A DNA stretch of 64,000 bases, taken from Patiria pectinifera (lineage: Eukaryota; Echinodermata; Asteroidea; Valvatida; Asterinidae). Location: NCBI GenBank assembly GCA_029964075.1, contig CM057135.1:10132863-10196862 (forward strand), read 5' to 3'. A model generated the notes under the pieces. It was not told where the DNA came from, did not search any database, and was given only the letters and a program-made list of their open reading frames with translations. Positions within the stretch are counted from its first letter, which is position 1, and each line of letters opens with the position of its first letter. The position numbers were made by a program, and so were the translations under genes. Below, piece by piece: positions 56,461-64,000 of this stretch.

Positions 56461-56833
56461 GACATTATCTCTTCAAATATGGACTAGTTAAATATTTTAA
56501 AAAAAAAAAATTAATAAAACCAAAATGTTTATCCACTGACATCAGAATTAGACTCGGGAATAAAGAGGGCCAACTTTGAATTACACTATTTGAGAGTGCA
56601 TAAAAATGCATATGAAGAGATTTTGAGCGGCCTTGACCGGTCAATATCTATCATGCTTGAAATGGGAATTTTCCAGTACAAGTACACACAATTGTGCATT
56701 GTGTAATATTCTCAAATTTCCGAAAACAACAACCAAAATAACCTACGTCATTGTAACTATGAAACACCGTGATAATCATGACAAATCAAACAAGTTTACT
56801 AGAACTGGGGTTTTACACAACACACAATTGTGC
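56461..56833. other. No supported gene
   Basis: An A/T-rich flank between the Polinton polymerase start and the presumed LTR of Gypsy III. The Polinton terminal repeat should lie here or just inside, but it could not be recognised. Confidence 0.35.
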
Positions 56834-57255
56834 TGTAGTGCTTCACGGTGTATCTACACGTGCGTCAGGAGCGTGAACCGAGACGGTGCTTGCCGCAGCC
56901 GACTTCACTTCTTACGGGTCCGAATTCCTCGTAAAAAGACAAGCCCGCAGGATTACTGGATTAATCCCAGGCTTGAGTCCGATCCGGCAACTTGGGTCTC
57001 GAACGCACAGGAGACGGATTGGTGCAGAAACACGAGAACACTAGAAGTTCTGGAAGAGTTTTGGTAACAACCATGTGACAATGTTTATCATACAACAACG
57101 ACTGATCTAAGATGGCGGCGCCCACGAAAAACGATAAATTGATCATCGGTCACGTGACCGCATAATTCTGATACATTGATTAGTACGGGTGACGTATCAA
57201 CTGGCACTCCTCCCACTTTTCTTCTTTGGATGATGGTGTGGGGGGCTCTTAACAT
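56834..57255 (-). repeat. Possible Gypsy III 3' LTR
   Basis: On the minus strand it starts tgttaagagccccccacacc and ends ...gtgaagcactaca, giving TG...CA ends and 422 bp, placed after the TatD region. No second copy and no good polypurine tract are visible, so the call is tentative. Confidence 0.35.
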
Positions 57256-57422
57256 AAGTTAGTGAAAAATACAAGTATTACAAATACTAAACATCGAAAA
57301 ACACTGAATATAAAACCCAACACTAAATAAGTGCCATTCCTTCTAACTGAAGGAAAGCATTGGTGGAGGTTCATATTGCTCCCTATACAGCGGCAAAGGC
57401 TGAGAGAGTTCTATGTCCTGTT

Positions 57423-58388
57423 TCAGTGGAAGAATGCCCTCGCGTTTGTTTCAGTTAGTTCAAGAACTTCTTCCGGTGAGATGTCTCCCAGAATGGTGGC
57501 CACCGACTCAGCTGTGTAGTCAAGTAGAGACGGGGCATTCAGTTTCTTGCCAACTGGGGGAAGTAAGGTGCATCGGTCTCCAGAAGCAGCTTGTTCCTTG
57601 GAACTGACTTCAGGGCAGCCCTCTGTCGACTGTTGAAGCTGTTCGCCATGTTACTTATGCTGAAGTGGGTACTGGGGAAGGACTCCAGCCACTGCTGGAC
57701 TACCTCTGTGGTGCTGGAGAAACAGTGCAGCTGGATCTTCTGACTTCCCTTGATGATCGGTGTTATGACGTCCAGGCATCGCATGTAGGCGATCTCGGAG
57801 TTGCCTCTCTTGTAGGTGCCAAAGGTCAGAGGTCACCGAATGGTCTAAACCAACCTCGCCTAGTCCGCTGACTGAAGGATGCTGGCTCAAGGACTTCACC
57901 CTTTGTCTCTCCTTGCGTGTCAAGATTATCTTCGGATGAGCGCCGATCATCACTGTGAATCCTTGCTGGGTCAGAGCTGTTATTTCCTTCTCTGAAGGCA
58001 ATGTCTCTTGATCACAGAAGACCGCTACGGCTCCCGACAACAGAGTCGTATTGCCCTTGTCTGGCTGTTGGGGAAATGCCTGTTCGATAGCTGCCAGAAT
58101 AGTCAATGGAATCCTGGAACCTCTGGCCGACAATCTGTCAAGGTGGAAGTGGCTATCGAAGCTGCGGATGAGGGTCTTCTCCGCCTTCTTGTATGGGGCA
58201 CTCCCTGTGGCTCCCGAATGCGGGATTTGTTTCTCGTCCTGCTGCAGGACTTCCTGTCTGGGGCTGGGTGTAATTTGCTCCAATGATGCTTGGATGCTAG
58301 TGGATGTCTCCGAAGAACGGCGGAGTCCGGTAGATGGATACCGTCGTCTAAGCTCCCCCATCCCTTGAGGCGATATTTCTCCTGCCAA
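57423..58388 (-). pseudogene. Gypsy III TatD-type nuclease region, fossil
   Basis: Minus-strand frames show a low-complexity start, then SFDSHFHLDRLSARG (HxH), VSGLGEVGLDHS (Glu motif), IQLHCFSSTTEVVQQWLESF (His motif), NKLLLETDAPYFPQL (Asp motif) and the C-terminal DYTAESVATILGDISPEEVL...NARAFFH. This is the TatD domain in the same position relative to pol as in Gypsy II. Sequence similarity between the two copies is clearly low, so they are separate elements. Broken. Confidence 0.7.
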
Positions 58389-58439
58389 TACCAGTAAGCA
58401 CCTCCTTCACCCGGAATTGTGTGCGTTTGATTCCTTGAT

Positions 58440-59653
58440 GGCCTGCAGATGGTAAATCATGGTTTAACCGTAGGGCAGCTTCTCTTAAACCTTGTGGCAG
58501 GATTCAGTATTCCTGGTCGCTGTCCTTAGCCTTAATGAACAGAATGCTGTTCCGTAAGTGGAGACGATCTCTGTTAATCCAGTAGAATTTGGCTGCAGCA
58601 CTGGATGAAAAAAGCTTCCCCTCTGAAGGCTGAATTTTCTCCTTTAGCCAGCTGATAGCTATGCCAAGATCTGGATCCTTGATTTGTTCCTGTTCGATCT
58701 CCTCTGCTGACAGACCCCAGACACTTTCCTTCTTGTCCCCTAACTCTACTACCATGATCTTGGTTCCCTCCTCTGAGAGGATATTCACTTGTGAGGTTAT
58801 TGTACCATCAGGAAATCTGTGTATCACTGTTTCCAGTGTGGGTGTTTCTGGTTGCCTTTTTCAGGGTCCCAGACACGGGACGCGGCTGAGTCACTACTCT
58901 CTTCCGATGCGAAGAGAGTGGCAAGTTGGCAGCGGGAGATAGGCACCACATCGTCTACCTCCCCGATGAAGCTTGACCAATGCGTGTGGGCCCTAGTGCA
59001 GTATGAGCACCCTCCACACGGTAGATCCTTCAATTCTACTCCGTGGATGAAGTGACTATCTGATGTATCTCCCGTTCGCGAGAGTGCATCATCATTGCTA
59101 TGAAGGCTCCCTCGACGATGCTTAAGAGTCATATTGTACTGGCTCAGTTCCTCAATCCACCGGGCCAGTTGACCTTGGGGTTCCTTGAACCTTAACAGCC
59201 ATGTTAGGCTGTTGTGGTCTGTGCGAACAGTGAACGGTTTCCCCAGAAGGTGGTGTCGAAATTGGCGTGTGAGCCTCACAATAGCTAGTAGTTCTTGACG
59301 AGTTGTGCAGTAGCGTCTCTGCTCAGGAGTTAAAGCGTAACTCGCATAGGCGACAACTCTTTCCTGGCCGTCCTGGACTTGTATCAACTCTCCACCAATG
59401 GCTGTGTTCGACGCATCAGTGTCCAGGTTGGATGACTCCAGCCTTTAGCATTTTGTCCAGCTCTTTCTCCTCTTCTCCAGCAAACTGAATTGGCGTTCTT
59501 CTCATTCGTTGCTTGATTGGTGGTGCGTCTCTAGTGTCAACGCCATGTTCAATCTCTTTGACTGTCCCGATATCATAGATGTAACGCAATTCTGCTGCCT
59601 TGTTTGCATAAACCCTTGCACTCTCATGAGGTCATTGACGCTTTCCACACAAA
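58440..59653 (-). pseudogene. Gypsy III pol remnant, fossil
   Basis: Readable parts on the minus strand: YDIGTVKEIEHGVDTRDAPP and EEEKELDKMLKAGVIQPG (RT entry), TDASNTAIGGELIQVQDGQE (RNase H), RTDHNSLTWLLRFKEPQGQL, and HDLPSAGHQGIKRTQFRVKE (start of the integrase zinc region). Incomplete and broken. Confidence 0.7.
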
Positions 59654-60280
59654 TGTAGGCTACTTGTGGAATATAACTAGGTTTAATCTGAAATTAACCA
59701 CAGATCAAATAACAATTTGTAAGTATGTTTTCATGACAATAAAACAATACACATACATAACATAACCATGTGAGGAGTAAATTATTCAGTTAATTTAGTG
59801 TCGAACAGATATAATAACAAATCAGGAATGTGACAGCATTACAGATCCCCATGTGTTATTCCCCCCAAACATGTCTGCCCCTCAGAGTCCCAAACCTAAC
59901 AATGATTGCATGCAAAATAGTCATGAAACCAAAGACTCACGACTTTGTTGAGCACAGGTCAACTACAGCAAACTAGCAGAAAAGACGTCAGGTCAAACTG
60001 CCTTGAATGTCGCTTTCTTAGTTATTAATAAAACAAAGAACTTGGGCAGATTATCTTTCCCAAATACATTGAACTTGATCCAGAAAGCCCACATGAAACA
60101 ATGCACACTAGCGTATGTCTGTGTCTTGACTCTACAGCACAAACTTTTGCATCATGCACAACATAAACCAGACTAAGACCTCGTGGGTGATACAGAGATT
60201 ATTTGCCTCCACAGAAGATATTTCGGTGCAACATGATAAAATGTATGTCCAAATAATCCTTACGGAAAGCATGTGTTACA
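59654..60280 (-). repeat. BEL/Pao 3' LTR
   Basis: On the minus strand it starts tgtaacacatgctttccgta and ends ...caagtagcctaca, 627 bp with TG...CA ends. Its outer border coincides with the start of Gypsy III pol sequence. The partner LTR would be outside the window. Confidence 0.7.
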
Positions 60281-60440
60281 TTCCGGCCCCTTAAATGTAA
60301 GAGTAATCAACTAACATTTACAATCACAACAAGTAACCAAGCTTAACAGTAAACCTTATAAAACGATTAAACTTTAAACAGGAACCTAAACGTGTTGCCT
60401 TATAACTAATAACTTGGTCCAATCGGTTAAGGAGATGCTT

Positions 60441-63400
60441 CTAGTCTTTAACACCTTCTAACAGACACAGTTTGGTGATTGGCCTGACATGATTTCCAGT
60501 GGCTGTCCGTACTTCCACACTCCTAACCAGACCGTCGGCTCCAGGGAAGGTCTTCAAAATCCTCGCTAGAGGCCACTGACTTCTAGGCAAATTGTCATCC
60601 TTGACCAACACCAGGTCACCAGCCTTGAAATTGGCTTGTGGCTCAAGCCAACGTTGTCTGCGTTGAAGTGTGGGAAGATACTCTGCAGTCCAACGCTTCC
60701 AGAACCTTTCAACCAGCAACTGTACGTGTTTCCATCGCTTCCCATACTGGTCAGTTGCTTTCAAGTCACGGAGTGGAACTGGATGCCCATGTCCAAGCTT
60801 CAACAGATGATTGGGAGTAAGGGGTTCGAGATCTTTCGGATCGTCGGAGACTGCTGTGATGGGTCGGTCATTTACGATAGACTCCACTTCGCAGAACAAT
60901 GTGTCGAGTCTCTCGTCATCAAGCACCTCATCACGCAGAAGTGAACTCAGAACTTTCCGGCAGGTACGAATCTGGCGCTCCCAAACGCCTCCCATGTGGG
61001 AGGCCGCTGGCGGGTTAAACTGCCATTCGATCTTTCTGCTGAGAAAGAAACCCTCCGTCTGTTTGCTTTCCTGTAGACGCTCGATAGCTGCCCTTAGCTC
61101 CCTTTCTGCTCCAACAAAGTTAGTCCCGTTGTCGGAATAGATTTTTTCCGGGGTTCCTCGCCTTGCCGCAAACCTTAGGAAGGCATTGAGGAACGAATCA
61201 GTTTCTAGAGAGTGTAGCTTCTCCAGGTGGACTGCTCTGATTCGCATACAGGTGAAAATACAGCCATATCGCTTTTCCCTGCTCCTCCCTCGTTTGACAT
61301 GAAACGGTCCGAAACAATCAACCCCAACGTGGGTAAACGGTGGTTTGCCTGGAGTCACTCTGTAGGCAGGTAGGTCGGCCATGCGTTGAACGCCAGGCAG
61401 TCCCCGAAGTTTTCTACAGAGCACGCACTCCTTCAAAATGCGGTTGATCAAAGGTCGCACCTTGGGAACCCAATATTGTCGTCTTATCACAGAGAGCACA
61501 TGCTCTTTACCCGAATGGCCAGATAGCAATTCATGTGCATGACGAACTATCAAAGTGGCCAGATGACTATCACGAGGTAGTATCACTGGACGCTTGCAAG
61601 TGGGCCCGACTGGAGAGTGTCGCAGTCTACCACCAAGCCTCAATACACCATGGTCATCTACGCACGGTTCGAGGCTATACACATGACTCTGTCTCTGCAC
61701 GGAAGTCTTTCCCGCCAACAAATCACGGAACTCCTTCTTGTAGTGCCTTCTCTGAACGCTCCTGATTATGGCCAGCTCCGCATCTTGCAGTTCACCCACA
61801 GTCAACCTCTGGTTTCCCTTATCTCCATTATCCAGATTCCTGGGCCTATGGAGTCGCAGCCACTTTATGAAGCGGAGCACCCATGCGACCGCCCTTTTGA
61901 GACGATACAAAGACGAGTATCTGCTGATCAACCTGTGAATGGGGTCATCCTGATCAACGACATCTATGGCTCGGGACAATGCTACCTTTCTCACTTCCTT
62001 GTCCTTTTCCTGAAGACTAGGAATTTGTGGAGTCACAGGCCAACTGTCCTCAGACTGCCACAAGAAATCAGGACCCTTTCTCCATCTTTTCTTGTCAAGC
62101 ATACCCTGGGCATCGAGTCCCCTAGATGCATCGTCAGCAGGATTCTGCTGTGTATTGACATATCTCCACTGACTGGCGGTAGACCCATCATGAATTGTGG
62201 CAACTCTGTTTGCAACAAACGTTTGGAGACGCTTTGATTGGTTACTTATGTACTGGAGTACCACCGTACTGTCTGTCCAGAACGTTGACCCTTTCACCTG
62301 AACCCTTAGTTCTCTTCTGAGCATCTGGTCCATCTTCACTGCAATAACAGCAGCAGACAGCTCTAGTCTAGGGATAGTCATGGTCTTCAACGGAGCGAGT
62401 CGTGATTTGCCAATCAGAAAGCTGCAGTGGACATCACCATCAGTGTTGACAAAGCGGGCAAAGGACACAGAGCCATAGGCATCTTGTGAAGCGTCAGCAA
62501 AATGATGCAAACGACATTCCTCAACAATTCCAAAATCACCAGGAATCAGACACCTATCAACAGAAAACTGCTCAAGCTTGGGAAGATCATCCAGCCACCT
62601 GGTCCACTGATCTTGCGTACTGACTTCCAATGGCTCATCCCAGCCCTTCCCAACTATTCTACACTCATTTTGGAACATGATCTTGGCCAACAGAACAAAT
62701 GGACACACAAACCCAAGAGGATCGTAAACGGAGCTCAGAATGCTTAACAGACCTCTCTTAGTGTGACATCCTCGCCTCGACTTTATCTTGACTCCAATCT
62801 GATCACTTTCGGTATCCCAACGTACTCCCAAGGCCCTTTCCACAGGAAGACGTTCATGATCAAGGTCCAGGTCGGTGACTGTCTTGGCTCTTTCAGCCAT
62901 CGGTACGGAATCCATGACCTTTCTGCTACTGCAGATCCACTTAGTCAAGTGGAAGCCACCTTTAGCTAGAAGGTGCGTCAGCTGCTTCACCATGAAGGCT
63001 GCATCATCCTCCGACTTGAAGGATTTGAGAAGATCATCAACATAGAAGTTCTCTTTTACCGCCTGGACTGCATCACTGCTGAACATATCCTCGTTATCAT
63101 CTGCCGTTCGCCGAAGAGCAAATGCAGCGCAACTCGGACTCCATACCCCTCCGAAAAGGTGGACCGTCATACGAAACACTTCAGGAGGTCGAGTAGCATC
63201 CCCTTCAGGCCACCATAGGAATCGTAACACATCTCTGTGCTCCTTAGAGACTCCAACCTGATGAAACATCTGCTCGATGTCTCCCATCAATCCAACTTTG
63301 TGCTCTCTGAATCGGGTAAGGACTCCAACTAACTTGTTCATCATGTCCGGCCCCTGTAATACTCTGTCATTTAACGAAGTACCACAGCATCTAGCAGCGC

Positions 63401-64000
63401 AATCGAAAACAACTCTAAGCTTTTCGGGCTTGTTGGGGTTCAGAACACAGTGATGAGGTAAGTACCAAGTTCGTCCCGTTGATGATGCCAGCTCGTGCTC
63501 AGGCACCCTCTCAGCAAACCCTCTGCTCAACAGATTTTGTATCTCTGCACAGTATCTTGAGTGCAAACCGGGGTCCTTGGTAAACCGCTTGGCAAGGGAT
63601 TGCAAGCGCCTTTCTGCAACAATCCTGTTCTCAGGCAAATCTGGAGTGTCCGACTTGAATGGTATGTCCAACTGGTAGTGGCCATCAACAAGATTGACTG
63701 AGTCATTCCATGTCTTGACTGCCTTCTTGTCATCCAGTGACATGGTTCTATCATCTGATAGGTCCGCAGTATCAAGCTTCCAAAATCGCTCAACCTGAGC
63801 TTCAAGGCCGCCTTGAACAAAGTTGGACACTGCTGCTGCTGGACTCCCACTGGCTAACGGTCCATTCACCGTCCATCCAAGGCAGGTTCTGACTGCGTAG
63901 GGTTCGCCTTCCGCACCACGCCTCACCTCTAATGGAACCAGGGCCTGTGGGGCATCTTGTCCAATGAGAATCGCTACACCATCTTTAGCCACGCATGGAA
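60441..64000 (-). CDS. pol: BEL/Pao Pol polyprotein, partial (open at window edge)
   Basis: At least 1185 uninterrupted codons, open through the window edge, so the true start and the Gag/protease part lie outside. Counting from the first residue readable as a start near 63992: RT with MGDIEQMFHQV (about 235-247) and FYVDDLL (about 316-322); Pao-type peptidase A17/RNase H region (HHFADASQDAYGS, about 496-508); integrase zinc region (HAHELLSGHSGKEH...CVLCRKLRG); core motifs HVGVDCFGPFHVKRG, IYSDNGTNFVGAE and NPPAASHMGGVWERQIR; a C-terminal DUF5641-type end (FKAGDLVLVKDDNLPRSQWP). The order and the A17 segment are diagnostic of BEL/Pao. Retrotransposition enzymes; no disruption seen. Confidence 0.92.
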   Translation of the reverse strand, partial: PCVAKDGVAILIGQDAPQALVPLEVRRGAEGEPYAVRTCLGWTVNGPLASGSPAAAVSNFVQGGLEAQVERFWKLDTADLSDDRTMSLDDKKAVKTWNDSVNLVDGHYQLDIPFKSDTPDLPENRIVAERRLQSLAKRFTKDPGLHSRYCAEIQNLLSRGFAERVPEHELASSTGRTWYLPHHCVLNPNKPEKLRVVFDCAARCCGTSLNDRVLQGPDMMNKLVGVLTRFREHKVGLMGDIEQMFHQVGVSKEHRDVLRFLWWPEGDATRPPEVFRMTVHLFGGVWSPSCAAFALRRTADDNEDMFSSDAVQAVKENFYVDDLLKSFKSEDDAAFMVKQLTHLLAKGGFHLTKWICSSRKVMDSVPMAERAKTVTDLDLDHERLPVERALGVRWDTESDQIGVKIKSRRGCHTKRGLLSILSSVYDPLGFVCPFVLLAKIMFQNECRIVGKGWDEPLEVSTQDQWTRWLDDLPKLEQFSVDRCLIPGDFGIVEECRLHHFADASQDAYGSVSFARFVNTDGDVHCSFLIGKSRLAPLKTMTIPRLELSAAVIAVKMDQMLRRELRVQVKGSTFWTDSTVVLQYISNQSKRLQTFVANRVATIHDGSTASQWRYVNTQQNPADDASRGLDAQGMLDKKRWRKGPDFLWQSEDSWPVTPQIPSLQEKDKEVRKVALSRAIDVVDQDDPIHRLISRYSSLYRLKRAVAWVLRFIKWLRLHRPRNLDNGDKGNQRLTVGELQDAELAIIRSVQRRHYKKEFRDLLAGKTSVQRQSHVYSLEPCVDDHGVLRLGGRLRHSPVGPTCKRPVILPRDSHLATLIVRHAHELLSGHSGKEHVLSVIRRQYWVPKVRPLINRILKECVLCRKLRGLPGVQRMADLPAYRVTPGKPPFTHVGVDCFGPFHVKRGRSREKRYGCIFTCMRIRAVHLEKLHSLETDSFLNAFLRFAARRGTPEKIYSDNGTNFVGAERELRAAIERLQESKQTEGFFLSRKIEWQFNPPAASHMGGVWERQIRTCRKVLSSLLRDEVLDDERLDTLFCEVESIVNDRPITAVSDDPKDLEPLTPNHLLKLGHGHPVPLRDLKATDQYGKRWKHVQLLVERFWKRWTAEYLPTLQRRQRWLEPQANFKAGDLVLVKDDNLPRSQWPLARILKTFPGADGLVRSVEVRTATGNHVRPITKLCLLEGVKD

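Larger units (their letters stand above)
56834..59653 (-). mobile_element. Gypsy III remnant with TatD region, fossil
   Basis: Minus strand. Partial pol (RT start, RNase H, beginning of the integrase zinc region), then a TatD-type region, then a possible 3' LTR. It is cut on its 5' side by the BEL/Pao LTR at 59653/59654 and is internally incomplete. Pol resembles that of Gypsy II (e.g. RRYCTTRQELLAIVRLTRQF against KYCTTRKELLAVVRFTRQF). Old and heavily broken. Confidence 0.7.
59654..64000 (-). mobile_element. BEL/Pao LTR retrotransposon, 3' portion
   Basis: Minus strand. A pol frame continues beyond the window edge; downstream of it lie a short purine-rich tract (aaggggccggaa) and a 3' LTR. 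It is inserted in Gypsy III. Only the part inside the window can be judged; that part looks whole, which suggests a comparatively recent copy. Confidence 0.85.

Noticed and set aside
60636-63218. Plus-strand frames up to 206 codons opposite the BEL/Pao pol
   Set aside because: Antisense shadows of the long minus-strand pol frame.

Overview
The window is repeat-dominated DNA from an invertebrate animal, probably marine. Evidence: spliced genes with GT/AG introns, TTAGGG-like motifs, abundant tacatgta-type words, a Polinton, Gypsy and BEL/Pao LTR elements, a LINE and many short terminal-inverted-repeat (TIR) elements. An echinoderm, hemichordate, cephalochordate or mollusc would all fit; the sequence alone does not decide. 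I see no rRNA, tRNA or CRISPR array, and no clear single-copy host gene.

Layout. 1-540 is an ACCATT-rich tandem array. 560-1215 is the 3' remnant of a LINE, interrupted by a perfect hairpin with a telomere-like core. 2013-3075 is a pogo/Tigger-like non-autonomous element carrying a nested hAT-like MITE. 5789-10803 is the most interesting autonomous DNA transposon: near-perfect 31-bp TIRs flanked by AAAT enclose a six-exon minus-strand gene whose splice phases all agree. Its protein has a putative RNase-H-fold core (YSFDFAQ, HCDNCSGQNKN, GHTKFAPD). A MITE sits in intron 2, and a second copy lies at 15231-15466. 11048-15045 is a near full-length LINE with an APE endonuclease and RT. 16681-17065 is a foldback. 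17983-21230 is a diverged tandem repeat rich in TGACGTCA palindromes, interrupted by a 962-bp TIR element with a 6-bp target duplication. 23508-24662 holds AAGGCC minisatellites around a hAT-like MITE. 26121-27414 is a fragment of a hAT-transposase-like gene.

From about 27.9 kb to 56.5 kb lies an old Polinton in two parts: 27.9-31.9 kb (penton-like protein, small membrane and coiled-coil proteins) and 50.2-56.5 kb (capsid protein, integrase, protein-primed DNA polymerase). Between them sit two nested Gypsy-type elements, both broken. Gypsy I (32239-41685) has an extra C2H2 zinc-finger reading frame after pol. Gypsy II (41686 to about 49706) has a Gag that begins with a ComEA-like helix-hairpin-helix and a TatD-type nuclease region after pol. 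A third, smaller minus-strand Gypsy remnant (56834-59653) also ends in a TatD region, so the pol-TatD order occurs twice. A BEL/Pao element (59654 to beyond 64000, minus strand) is inserted into the third Gypsy; its pol frame looks whole as far as the window shows.

The window is thus a stack of insertions into insertions. The candidates for new biology are the 5-kb TIR transposon, the TatD/HhH-bearing Gypsy lineage with its six dispersed copies of a 16-nt motif, and a set of repeat-end hairpins whose stems differ in sequence but keep their pairing.
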